Shown in pieces: positions 1 through 10,519 of a stretch of DNA of 64,000 nucleotides. This DNA is from Paraspadella gotoi (lineage: Eukaryota > Chaetognatha): assembly GCA_051294375.1 (NCBI GenBank), contig CM119263.1:392019-456018 (forward strand). The letters are read 5' to 3'. The notes under the pieces were generated by a model. The model did not search any database. It saw nothing but the letters and a program-made list of their open reading frames with translations, and was not told the DNA's origin. Position numbers and translations under genes: made by a program. How positions within the stretch are numbered: the stretch's first letter is position 1; each line of letters begins with the position of its first letter.

Positions 1-2
1 CC

Positions 3-185
3 GTCGGGAACGCCGCGAACTCCAAGCGCCGCCATCTCCACCTCATCGACGCCCTCGAAAGATGGCGCCGTTCTGTGAAAGGCGCCGCCGGTGACGCGCC
101 CACTTCCGCCGGCGTCCACGGCGCCGTGGAATCTGGTTTCGACTCTGTCTCCCTCGTCCCCGACGACTCTTTCTCTATCGTTTAA
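3..185 (+). CDS. C-terminal coding exon of an unrecognised protein (partial, runs off the left edge)
   Basis: Reading from base 3, an open frame of 60 codons runs to a TAA at 183-185. It has balanced composition, with a basic amphipathic stretch (NSKRRHLHLIDALERWRRSV) followed by a Ser/Gly/Asp-rich tail ending in DDSFSIV. The other two forward frames stop early. The tract is GC-rich, as are the confirmed exons of this window, and is followed by AT-rich DNA with an AATAAA at about 401-406. The hydrophobic end (-SIV) would suit a class I PDZ ligand, but that is speculation. I do not recognise the family. The upstream exons lie outside the window. Confidence 0.5.
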   Translation, partial: VGNAANSKRRHLHLIDALERWRRSVKGAAGDAPTSAGVHGAVESGFDSVSLVPDDSFSIV

Positions 186-438
186 ATCGGAGACGAAGCC
201 GAGGTCTGTGGCGCCGACGAAGAAGCGTTCGTTGTCTCTGTCTCTGTCTTTCTCGTCGCCAACGTCTCTCTCTCTGTCGACTCCGATGATCGGAGACTCC
301 GTCGTCCAAACTTCCATCTTTAAAATCGCGTCGAGAAATTCATTTCTTTTTTTGTTTATTGCTTTATTTTCTGTTAAATTCTGAAAGAAAATGTTAACTT
401 AATAAAAATAATAATTATTAGAAAGTATGAATTATTTG

Positions 439-489
<51 letters not shown>

Positions 490-540
490 GCCACCCTAAC
501 ACTACAGTTTCTTGATCAGGATAAGTTCCTATATTCCAAC
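186..540. other. Probable 3' UTR and flank with a (TC)n microsatellite
   Basis: AT-rich sequence after the stop codon of the first exon, with a candidate AATAAA polyadenylation signal at 401-406 and an uninterrupted (TC)n tract at about 442-486. Open frames here are compositional. Confidence 0.4.
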
Positions 541-552
541 CGTGCTTAACAT

Positions 553-692
553 GTCAGTGAACATATCAGTGGACATATCAGTGAACATATCAGTGAACAT
601 ATCAGTGGACATATCATAACATATCAGTGGATATATCAGTGGACATATTAGTGGATATATTAGTGGACATATCAGTGGAAAAATCAGTGGAC
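553..692. repeat. 12-bp minisatellite (ATATCAGTGGAC type)
   Basis: About a dozen head-to-tail copies of a 12-bp unit of the form ACATATCAGTGG/A. The 12-bp period makes it open in several frames, which explains the Thr/Asp/Met and Pro/Leu/Ile-rich frames on the minus strand. Confidence 0.85.
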
Positions 693-1138
693 ATACAGGG
701 TCCAATTTGAAACCCGATGAGTCCGGATAAAAATTCCATTTTGACATCCGATGAATGACCCAACCCCCCCCCCCTCCCAAGTCAACTGGTGAGGCTTTCC
801 GTCAGCTTCACAACTTCACCAATATTATTGTCCAATAACCTCACGCAAAAGGTGAGTTAAAATCTCCCTTACTAAGCAAAGCTCGTAAAAAAAAATAATT
901 AAGAAATCCTACCGCGCAGAACCCGTTTCGTTTAATGCAATAATCTAAAAAATTAATCTTTTTAATCTTTCTAATCTTTCTAATCCGCACGTTTGAGCGA
1001 AATCGGAAATATTGATTTATCCGATTTTTTACTTCGACTCGAAAATACGATATCCGTTTGGAATTCCGATTCATGGAGAGGAAGGAAGAAAAAAATAGCA
1101 CTCTCTATCTCTTTACTCTCTCTTCCTTTCATTTCCTC

Positions 1139-1189
<51 letters not shown>

Positions 1190-1945
1190 ATTCGATGAAG
1201 CAAGTAAGAGATTAAGAAGAAAAAATATTATCTTCTGGCCAAAGAAACCAATCCGTTAAATTTACATATGTACTACATTATGTAGTATGGGTGTAATCTA
1301 AGATTGCAAACAGACCTTAAAGGAAATAATATACGTGGGTTTGACATTCTTGGCCACGCAGGATTTTTGATCAAGCAATTCTCTAACTTTTCCACTTTGG
1401 CAGGAAGACATCGTGATTGGTGATTATTATAATTATTATTTTTATGATGATGATGATGATGATGATGTTTATGATAAATGATGTTTATGATAAATGATCA
1501 TGATGATGATGATGTTGAAAATGAGGATTCCACTCCGAATTTGTACACCGGAAGTAAAAAAAAACCAGATGCTAAAATATTTTTGTTCCAAAGATTCTTT
1601 CAGCGCGACGAACGAAAAGTTCGACTCAAAGAACAAAAATCCCAAAGGTTTTTTTGTTCTGGGAAGAGCGGAGCTCGCGGCGGCTTTTCTGGGTTCACCG
1701 GACCAACGGATTAATTGGAATCGACAAAAAGAGACGGGAAACCAAAACAAACGACGACAACAACGACGACGAAGGATTCCGAGGCTAAAAATAGAATCGA
1801 GGTCTTCAGCTTTGAAGGATCTTCCCTTGTAAACCTTCTGAACAATTTTTGTTTTAAAACAAATAACATTTTCTCCATCTATTTAATTTTTGTTATTTTT
1901 TGTCGTTAACGATTTCTATTGGCAGTTGGTTGTACTCGCGGAGCA
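693..1945. other. Intergenic DNA, no gene seen
   Basis: Contains a C-rich run at about 762-777, a (TC)n tract at about 1138-1183, a short ATG/ATGATG run at about 1443-1510, and otherwise AT-rich sequence without splice-bounded coding signal. Overlapping 60-110 codon frames on both strands look like chance. Confidence 0.5.
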
Positions 1946-1954
1946 AATCTCGAA

Positions 1955-2380
1955 GTCTCTTGGGTATCGGTCGGTCTGTCCTTTGGGTATCGGTCTGTCT
2001 GTCTTTTGGGTATCCGTCTGTCTGTCTTTTGGGTATCGGTCTGTCTGTCTTTGGGTATCGGTCTGTCTGTCTTTTGGGTATCGTCTGTCTGTGTCGTCTG
2101 TCTGTCTTTTGGGTAATCGGTCTGTCTGTCTTTTGGGTTCGGTCTGGTCTGTCTTTGGGTATCGGTCTGTCTGTCTTTGGGTATCCGGTCTGTCTGTCTT
2201 TTGGTATCGGTCGTCTGTCTTGGTTTCGTCGGTTGTCTTTTGGGTAATCGTCTGTCTGTCTTTTGGGTATCGGTCTGTCGTCTTTTGGGTATCGGTCTGT
2301 CTGTCTTTTGGGTATCGGTCGGTCTGTCTTTTTGGGTATCGGTCTGTCTGTCTTTTGGGTGTCGGTCTGTCTGTCTTAAG
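1955..2380. repeat. 21-23-bp minisatellite (GGTATCGGTCTGTCTGTCTTTTG)
   Basis: About 19 copies of a unit GGTATCGGTCTGTCTGTCTT(TT)GG. Copies differ mainly by 1-2 base indels in the T and TCTG runs, so the array is open in many frames on both strands with Cys/Leu/Ser or Thr/Asp/Arg-rich products. None is a believable gene. Confidence 0.9.
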
Positions 2381-3600
2381 TTTAAAGTCGCTATTCATAC
2401 TTTTATTTTATTCATTGTTCTAGTTAGGTTTACAACTATCTGGAAATAAATAGTAAATCGTTGTTACTTTAAGACATGAACTATAATTGAATCATTGAAA
2501 ACAATCCAATAACCACATGCAGCCTTGGGAATCACCTTTCCTCATTCAATATTTTTTCAATTAAAATAATATATACACTTTATCATTTCCATCTTTAGCG
2601 AGCCAGATTCGCTCCAAAAAGTTATTTTTAGATTCAATTACGAAACTCAGTTTTCTCAATCGGAAAAGACCTTTGCCCTAAAGAGAGACGCAAAGAGAGA
2701 GAGAGAGAGAAAGAGAGGGAGAAAGAGAGAGAGAGACGCAAAAGGATTTTTTCGTTCTACTCGTCCCAACGGAAATAAGTTTTTCCAACTATAAACAAGA
2801 ACGGTAATTCAAATGTGTTGCTCCGCAATGACTGCCTTATCACGTGTATTTTTCGTGACATGACTTGACTTGACAATACATGACGACGTGACATGACATG
2901 ACTACATGACTACAATAACTTTCTTCGCCCGTGTATTTATGACACTAACTGCATCGGAATTTTGTCTTTTATTCTTTATAGTTTTAAGATTTCCTGAAGG
3001 CAGTCCCTTATATTTGAAGTTTTTTCCTGTCTTAAAAAATGAGCAACCAACTATATGTAAGTTATAAGCATTTTTAACGTAAGTGGGATAGACCGACGGA
3101 CAGACATACCGACGATGTATGTATGTATCATGTATGTATTCCTATTAGTGATAGAAAACACACGACTTGTACACGAGAATCGTTGGGCGATTTATTTGCG
3201 ATAGTGGCCCTTATCTGTTCGTTTATCCCAGAATTTAATTTTAACCTAAATATTTAACCTAAATATCTTAAATTTAGACTCCAACCTTAACTTTCCTAAA
3301 CACGAACACTAATCGCTGCACACTAACCTAAATTTCTAACCTGACGTAATCCCTAAACCTAACCTTTAAGTTTAACCTGCTCTTTAACTAAAAAAAATTA
3401 ACCTAATTCCAATTTTAAGTTAAAATTGGATGTTCTGGAAAAATAAGGCCAATCGTACATCGTGTTTGATATTTATGACTCATTCTACCTCCTCATTATA
3501 AGGAGGCCGATGAACTTTTTCAACGAAAAAGATTCTATATTTATTTCCTGATCTTTTTCTTCGTTTAACGATTCTCATTCGTCAGGAATCTGCCAAGACT
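2381..3600. other. Intergenic DNA with short simple repeats
   Basis: Holds an impure GA tract (about 2693-2738), a TGACATGAC-rich stretch (about 2855-2912) and a degenerate CCTAAA/TTAACC-rich stretch (about 3238-3420) resembling decayed telomere-type repeat. No gene seen. Confidence 0.5.
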
Positions 3601-3803
3601 TTGTCTCAACGTGATCGCGATGCGCAAAAATCGTTCGTTATCCAGCGGAGCGGAGAGAAAGAGCTGCGTAGCGTGGAGAATGTGCTAAGCAGCGTGGAGA
3701 ATAAAAGACGCTGAGGGGAGAATGAGCTACGCAACATTGGAGAATGAGAGACGCCGCGTGGGGAATTCGAAACGTGAAAATGAGGGCTTGGAGCGCGTGA
3801 CAT

Positions 3804-3945
3804 CGATGGCTTGGCGCTGAGTGAAAAAATTAATAGTATTTAATGAGTGTCATAGAGGGCTTGGCGCTGAGTGAAAAAATTAATAGTATTTAATAAGTGT
3901 CATAGAGGGCTTGGCGAAGAGTGAAAAATAGTATTTAATAAGTGA
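3804..3945. repeat. Three tandem copies of a ~52-bp unit
   Basis: GGCTTGGCGCTGAGTGAAAA begins each copy and GTATTTAATAAGTGTCATAG closes it. The third copy has a small deletion. The flank at 3640-3780 has shorter imperfect repeats around GCGTGGAGAATGAG. Confidence 0.85.
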
Positions 3946-4156
3946 CGCCGGTGTTTTTGTCACAATCCTAAGTCGAGTCGGCGGAAATAGAAACTGAGTC
4001 ACATCACCCTTTTAAGACGGATTTTTTTAAAGAGTGAAAAAGTATCTTTCTTTTCTTTTACTATTTTAATGTACGTCTGTATTTAACATAACCGCGTTTT
4101 GACTAAATTAAGGATAAAAAGAAGAACGGAAAGAGGAAAAAAGGACGGAAGGGATG

Positions 4157-4160
4157 AGGA

Positions 4161-4240
<80 letters not shown>

Positions 4241-4275
4241 AAAGAGATAGAAAGATAGAAAGAAAGAAAAAAAAG
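4157..4275. repeat. (GAAA)n microsatellite
   Basis: A GAAA tetranucleotide array of about 20 units followed by degenerate AGAAAGATAG copies. It gives Lys/Glu/Arg frames on + and Phe/Leu/Ser frames on -, neither of which is a gene. Confidence 0.95.
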
Positions 4276-4281
4276 GTAATA

Positions 4282-4860
4282 ATCTTCGTCTTCGACGTAG
4301 TCGTCGTCGTCATCGTCTTCTTCGTCTTCATCGTCATCATTGTCATTGTCTTCATTGTCATTGTCTTCCTCGAGGTTTTCAATTTCATCTTCATCGTCGT
4401 TGTCTTCATCGTCTTCATCGTCGTCGTCTTCATCGTCATCGTCATCTCAAGTGTTGAGCTTAAATCAACTTTTCGCTCGAACTTTTTTTAAGTTTTCTTT
4501 TTGAGTAACGATTTTTGCTGAGGATCGAATTTTGAGTCGTTGACGTCAACATCTTCGACGTCATCGCGGGTCGAGTCGTCGTCGTCGTCGTTGTCGTCGA
4601 TGTTGTCGTCGTCATTGTTGTCGTCGTCGTTGTTGTCGTCGTAGTTGTTGTCGTCGTCGTTGTTGTTTTCGACGTCGTCGTTGTTGTCGTCATCGTCGTC
4701 GTTTTCTTGAACATATTTTGATATAACCCATAAACGCAACAAAGAGAAGCATAAGCGCCACCTTTGGGCTTTAATTTAAAAATCGAAAATTTAGGCAGAT
4801 TTATTGGCCGCTATTTTCGTCGTTGTTGTTGTTGCTGTTGTTGTTATTGTTGTTGTTTTC
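4282..4860. repeat. Interrupted TCG/TCA/TTG trinucleotide arrays
   Basis: Three neighbouring blocks (about 4282-4445, 4555-4705, 4805-4865) of imperfect TCG/TCA/TTG triplets. They encode poly-Thr, Asp/Asn or Val/Ile in the different frames. No splice-bounded coding signal accompanies them. Confidence 0.85.
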
Positions 4861-4865
4861 GTTCT

Positions 4866-5380
4866 TATTTATCCAATGTTTATAATCATTTTCTTTGTCG
4901 TCGTCGTTTCGAAAACCTTCGTTGAGGATTTACTTTTTTTTCTTTTTTTTTCTTTTTTATTTAGGATGAAGTTTGTTTTTGTTGATGTTGTTGTTTTGAC
5001 GTTGTTGTTCCACATTTATTTTGATCTTGATTGAAAGCAGAAAATTGGAAAACGTAAACAAAAAATCAAATCTCGAGAACGAGGCTCTGACGCTAATGTA
5101 CTAGAAAAATATCGGAAAAAACTTCGGGCTCAGAAATCAAAATGTACCTTGAGTTTTGATTTTAAGTTGTTAACAAAAATGTGCTTCTTTACGTATAACG
5201 AAAAAAAAAGAGAAATTGCTTTGGTATTTGGAATAATTCTGTTACTTAAAAAACAAAATAATTGTCACGATTTGATAACTAAACTCTTCATAAATAATTA
5301 CTAAACTTCAGATAACCTCGTTTCAATATAGTTAAGTCTTAACTTAAGATGGTCGTCGCACTTCGATCACTGTGCTCTAA
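4866..5380. other. Intergenic DNA, no gene seen
   Basis: AT-rich sequence with T-rich runs and no recognisable coding, RNA or mobile-element signal. Confidence 0.4.
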
Positions 5381-5384
5381 GTTA

Positions 5385-5640
5385 GAGTCTAACTGTTGTT
5401 CTCCAAGAATGTTCGAACTGTTGTTCTCCAAGAATGTTCGAACAGTTGTTCTCCTAGAATGTTCAAACTGTTGTTCTCCAAGAATGTTCGAACTGTTGTT
5501 CTCTAAATGTTGGACAGCCTTGTTCTCCTAGAATGTTCGAACTGTTGTTCTGCTGGAATGTTCGAACTGTTGTTCTCTTAGAATGTTCGAACTGTTGTTC
5601 TCCTGGAATGTTCGAACTGTTGTTCTCCTAGAATGCTCGA
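5385..5640. repeat. 26-bp minisatellite (GAATGTTCGAACTGTTGTTC)
   Basis: About ten copies of a 26-bp unit TGTTGTTCTCC(T/A)AGAATGTTCGAAC. The unit contains the palindrome GTTCGAAC (core TTCGAA), so short hairpins recur with the period. Confidence 0.9.
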
Positions 5641-5877
5641 TGCTCCAACGATCGAGATGAGGGTAACAACTCAGCCACACAACTTATTTAAATCTATGCT
5701 ATATTTCTTGTTAACAGAATGAACAAATGGGAAAATCAATAGAAAATAATCTTCCTTATATAGACATCAGACATCATATGTATAAACGACGACATAATCT
5801 TCAGTTAAGCCCGAAATATTTAAACTAACAATAATGTTTTCTCTTCGATATCATTTGTCACGTGATTCGTGTCGTTT

Positions 5878-6600
5878 CCTCTTCTTCTTCCTCCTCCTCC
5901 TCCTCCTCCTCCGTCCAGTCGAATCCTTAATCGAAATCTTTCTCATTTTTTTCTTTTCTTCATTTTTTATTCTTCCAATTCCTTCATTTTTCCTCATTTT
6001 TTCCTCATTTTCCCTCAGATTTGACGCCTTCCCCATTTTTCCGTCATTTCCCGCCACCCGAAACTTTTTTGGGGAGTTTCTTTTACATTATTTCTTTCTT
6101 TTCCTTCATTCCTTTTCTTTTCCTTATTCTTCTTTAATTCTCTTTCCTCCCTTTCTCCCTTTCCTCCCTTTCCTCTCTTCCTCCTTCCTCTCTTTTCCCT
6201 TTCATCCCTTTGCCTCCTCCTTTTCCTCCTTTCGCTCCCTTTCCTCTCTTTCCTCCTTTCTCCCTTTTCCTCTTTCTCTTTCCTCTTTCCTCTTTTTCTC
6301 TCTTTCCTCCCTTTCTCTCTTTCTCTCTTTCCCTTTCCTCTCATTCTCTTTCTCCCTTTCCTCCCTTCCTCTCTTTCCTCCTTTCCTCCCTTTCCTCTCT
6401 TTCCTCCCTTTCTCTCTTTCCTCCCTTTCCTCTCTCTCTCCTTTCCTCTCTTTCCTCTCTTTCCTCTTTTCCTCTCTTTCCTCCTTTTCTCCTTTCTCCC
6501 TTTCCTCTCTTTCTCTTTTCCCTCTTTTCCTCGCCTTTCTTCTTCTCCTCCTTCTCCCTTTCCTCCCTTTCCTCCTTTTCCTCCCTTCAATTTTTCCAGA
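5878..6600. repeat. ~0.7 kb polypyrimidine/polypurine tract
   Basis: From about 5878 to 6600 the + strand is almost pure C/T, built of CTTTCCTCC-like words, with few purine interruptions in the core after about 6140. Frames through it give Phe/Ser/Leu/Pro (+) or Lys/Glu/Arg/Gly (-) and are artefacts. Such tracts can form triplex (H-)DNA. Confidence 0.95.
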
Positions 6601-7389
6601 TTCCCTCCTTGTGAGTTTCTCGTTTATCACGCGAGATTCTGCTTCAGCTTAAAAAACCCCCAGCTTGTCGCTTTCAGAGGAAGTGAATAGAAACCGATCG
6701 ATCTTTTTTAAAAATTGAATAAAAAAAAAATCAAAATCATAAAGTGAGTAATCTACAACATTCACGGCGGGTTCTTAACTAAGCTAAGTTTAAAACTTAT
6801 TTGGCTTTAACATCGTATAACTCTTATCTTTTTAATCCGATTAAATCCGTGGGTTTAAGTGAAGGAATGCTTAATTCTTTAATTAGCTTGGTGATTAATT
6901 TAATTTCTCTCTTCACGTTTGTTCACGAGTGATTCTTTCACTATTCTCATTCGGATTCTCAACACGGTGCGTCGATGACAACAATTTTATTTGAGACGCG
7001 ATTGGCCGATGGGGAGATGGAAGTCGTCGCTGATTGGTCGGTCCATATTCGTTAGACGTTAAAAACTGATCTCCTAAAACTGGACGGCCGAACGTAGGTA
7101 ATTATACTATAGTCTCAACCCAAGAAATGGATAAATGGATCAGATTGATCAAGCAGCTTGTTTTGCTTGTCAAGAGGCTTCCCTCACGGAATCGACGGGA
7201 GAGAGATGAGAGAAAAAACGAGTCAGTCTTAAACTTACCTTTTAAAATTAACGTTTTATTCTACAATACTTCAATAGTATTAGTAATAAGAAAATTTCAT
7301 TTGTACCTTTAAATATTTTTATTAGCATAATTTTCCTTAATTAAGCTTATCCTCGTGTATTTTACGTTAATAAAACTCACGAAGAGACA

Positions 7390-7562
7390 GAATATAAGCA
7401 GTCCCTGAGCTCTGAATCAGGCTGTAACACCATGTTACAGGCAGGTTAAGCAACCCCGTCCCTCTTAACTGCCAGGCGACCTCCAGGCTTGAACCCCAGA
7501 CCCTTGGGTTGGCAGGCGAATGACTTGCCTCCTGCATCAATGGCCGCCGACGAAGGGTTGGA
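7390..7562 (-). mobile_element. tRNA-derived SINE-like element, copy 1
   Basis: Read on the minus strand, the head carries GATGCAGGAGGCAAGTCATT, then TTCGCCTGCC, then a perfect RNA polymerase III B box GGTTCAAGCC. That order and spacing resemble a glycine tRNA (GCC anticodon region) with its internal promoter. The body continues with GGCAGTTAAGAGGGACGGGG and GCCTGATTCAGAGCTCAGGG. An identical copy lies in the duplicated block (about 14278-14456) and a head-less relative at 38017-38100, so it is dispersed. No tail or target-site duplication was delimited. Confidence 0.6.
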
Positions 7563-7805
7563 GGATTATACCACGCCAATGTCTATGTCGCTTTGTTGAT
7601 CTCATCTGATTCTTTTCTGTTCTTACCGGGTTGTACGTAAAGGTCGCATTTCTTCTTTTAAACGACATAAACGAAGACCGACCGACCAAGGGACCTCCCC
7701 CCCCCCCATCGCGGGCTTCGCTGCGCACGCGACGCTCAACCGGTTTTGCGTCTCATCTGGTTCTCGCGTCTCACTATCGCGGCATCTAATTTTCGCGTCC
7801 AATTT

Positions 7806-8105
7806 TCATGTCGCCATTTGCGGACCCATTCATGGCCTCAGTCATAGCCTCATTCATGGCCTCAATCGGGGTCTCATTCATAGTTTCATTCATGGCCTCA
7901 TTCATGGCCTGTTTCACGGCCTCCTTACTGGCCTCTTTGACGGCCTCATTCGGGGCCTCATTCATGGCCTCAGTCGGGGCCTTAATAATGACTTCATTCA
8001 TGACCACATTCATGTTTTCATTCATGAACTCATTCGTAGCTCCATTCTTGGCGCCATTTATGGCCTCATTCCTGGCCTCATTTATGGCCAAATTTATGGC
8101 CACTT
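7806..8105. repeat. 12-bp minisatellite (ATTCATGGCCTC)
   Basis: About 25 imperfect copies of a 12-bp unit. Because the period is a multiple of three it is open on both strands (MASF-type repeats on +, MNEA-type on -). A diverged twin with frame-breaking indels is at about 14700-14990, so coding use is unlikely. Confidence 0.9.
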
Positions 8106-8936
8106 GGCGATGAATGTGACGAAATAATTTCTTTTGTTTCGGTCGTTTATATTTTTTTTTTTTTTTTGGCTCGAGTTGCGACAGGAGTTGGGAAAGTTAT
8201 GATCGGACAGACATTAACTAAGCGAGCGAAATTTAACATTTATTAATTACGTCTCTATTAATTGGCTGTTTAAAAGTCAACGCCTACATGAAATACGAAG
8301 ACGGTTAGGAGAAAAGACTAATGGACAAAAATAATCAAAGAAAGAAATAATGTAGATACAGACAGACTGGTCAGACTTGAACAAAAATATTTTGTTTGCT
8401 TTTCATATTAAGTCATTTCTGAGAGATGAGTTGTCATAATAATCAAGTTATTTAAATTGCGTCGTACATAAAAATTGTATTCATACATTTCGAAGTTTAA
8501 CGATTTTCTTTTCAGCTGTATCAGGAGGAAGACGGGAAAACAATTTCTGTTTAATTTCTTTTTTTTAAGTTAGTTATATTTTATTTTTATCCAAGTTGCC
8601 GAGGAAAATAGATCTTGGAAAGTATTGCGCTTTTTTTTATGTCAACACGATTGTCCGTGGTTTTCTTCTGTTGCCATTTAAGTAGTTCATTGTTATCGTT
8701 ATTCTTCGTTCGCTAAGAGTTATTGTTTTTTTGCGCCGGAATTGTCGTCGTCGTTGTCGTCGTCGTCGTCGTCGTGGCTGCTCATTTCCGCTTGTTTTTG
8801 GTTCGTTTATTGTTTTTCATTTCTCTGATTTTTAACTGTTTTCTTTTGTGTGTGTACTTGTTTTCTTTAACTTTATTTTGACTTCATTTTATTGTCTATT
8901 ATTATTCTCATTAATTTTATCATTTTGTTTGTTTAT

Positions 8937-8974
<38 letters not shown>

Positions 8975-9059
8975 TGTCATCCTCGAGTTTTTATCGTAAA
9001 ATTGTTGTATCTTCTCTTATCTTTTATCTCGAACGGAAAGAAAACCACTTCCGTTATTT

Positions 9060-9150
<91 letters not shown>
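8937..9150. repeat. (GTC)n and (GA)n microsatellites
   Basis: A (GTC)n run of about 13 units at 8937-8975 and an uninterrupted (GA)n tract at about 9062-9150, separated by ~85 bp that recurs in the second copy of the duplication. Confidence 0.95.
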
Positions 9151-9153
<3 letters not shown>

Positions 9154-9299
9154 AAGAAAGAGAGAGTATCATTAGGTATGCTCTCAAGCATCAACTCTCA
9201 TGTTGTTATAAATCACCTCATCTGAAAAAGAATTCTTGATATGAGATGAGAAATAAGTTCTGACATTTCTCGATTTAAATTTTAAAGTTAGTAGAATGA

Positions 9300-9915
9300 G
9301 CCAACTGTTGCGAACTGAAGAAAATGAGGAAATGAGAAATTGAGGAAATGCGGAAATGAGAAAATGAGTAAATGAGGAAATGAGGAATTGAGGAATTGAG
9401 GAAATGAGGAAATGAGGAAATGAGTAAATTTGGCGAAATGAATACGAATCAAGATAATTTTTTTAAAAAAGTGGACGAGGAAAATGACAGGGTAAAGGAG
9501 GAGAAAAAATGGAAAAAAGGAGTAGCAAAGGGAAAAAATTTGAAAAAAGGAGGAGCAAAGGGACAAAATGGAAAAAAGGAGGAGCAATGGGAGAAATTGT
9601 GAAAAAAGGAGGAGCAAAGTAAAAAATGGGAAAAAAAGAGGAGCAAAGGGAGAAATTGTGAAAAAAAGGAGCAAAGGGAAAAATGGGGAAAAAAAGAGGA
9701 GCAAAGGGACAAAATGGAAAAAATGAGGAGCAAAGGGTGAAATTGTGAAAAAAGGAGGAGCAAAGGGAAAAATGGGGGAGAAAAGAGGAGCAAAGGGACA
9801 AAATGGAAAAAAAGAAGCAAAGGGAAAAAATGAAAAAAAGGAGGAGAAAATGGAAAAATGGGAAAAAATGAGGAGCAAAGGGACAGAATAGAAAAAAAGG
9901 GGTGCAAAGAGAAAA
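9300..9915. repeat. A/G-rich minisatellites (AATGAGGAA and GGAGCAAAGGGAAAAAT)
   Basis: A ~9-bp AATGAGGAA repeat (9300-9430) followed by about 16 copies of a 22-28 bp unit GGAGCAAAGGG(A)nATGGGAAAAAA. Minus-strand frames rich in Phe/Leu/Pro/Cys over 200 codons come from this array. A related short array is at 18110-18247. Confidence 0.9.
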
Positions 9916-10194
9916 ATTGGAAAACAAGTTTGATCAAACAATGTCGGATCTGTCTACGATAATCAGCTAATCTGCGGTAATCAGCTCATCAGATTATAAA
10001 TGACGATAATTCTTTCGATTTGTGATTATAACACATCGTACCATACCAAACCAATGGCTGCGCATATACATGTAAATCGCTTGCAAGGGATTAAACTGAA
10101 CTGTTACTATGGTAAAAACAAATAATTTTTTTAACTATTATTATTTTTTCAACTTTTTTTTCAACTTGCAACATTTTTTCAATGAGGGTCTCCA

Positions 10195-10325
10195 AAAGGC
10201 ATCATTTTTTTAACTTGCACCATTTTTTCAACTTGCATAATTTTTTCATCTTGCATCATTTTTTCAACTTGAATCATTTTTTCAACTTGAATCATTTTTT
10301 CAACTTTGCATCATTTTTTCAAATT
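10195..10325. repeat. 18-19-bp tandem repeat (ATCATTTTTTCAACTTGCA)
   Basis: About seven copies of CATCATTTTTTCAACTTG in an AT-rich context inside the left duplicate; the same array is at about 17400-17520. Confidence 0.85.
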
Positions 10326-10519
10326 TAATTAATTAATCAAGTTATTAACTAATTATTTTTTTATGAGTAAGCATAAATAATAAAATTACAAATCAACTTA
10401 CTTTGGTTTTTTTCATGCAAACTCATTTCCACTCCTCGATTCCATCAAAACTTTATATTCTGCTCAATCACACACTTTCCTGCCAACACACAAAATTTCA
10501 TCACATTCTATTCATCCAA

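Noticed and set aside
1890-2423. Cys/Leu/Ser-rich 177-codon frame and Thr/Asp-rich 160-codon reverse frame
   Set aside because: Both are products of a 21-23-bp minisatellite with frame-changing indels.
4460-4742. Poly-Thr and poly-Asp/Asn proteins
   Set aside because: Trinucleotide array translated in alternative frames; no splice or start context.
6015-6652. Long Phe/Ser/Leu and Lys/Glu/Arg frames on both strands
   Set aside because: They are translations of a polypyrimidine tract, which lacks stop codons for compositional reasons.
7390-7562. Functional tRNA-Gly gene
   Set aside because: The acceptor stem does not close and the sequence continues into a dispersed repeat body, so it is SINE-like rather than a tRNA gene.
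7786-8113. MASF/MNEA repeat proteins on both strands
   Set aside because: The 12-bp period keeps both strands open, and the second copy of the region breaks the frame by small indels, so there is no sign of coding constraint.
9288-9941. 217-codon hydrophobic minus-strand frame resembling a membrane protein
   Set aside because: It is an A/G-rich minisatellite; Phe/Leu/Pro/Cys runs come from the complement, and the paralogous copy opens different frames.
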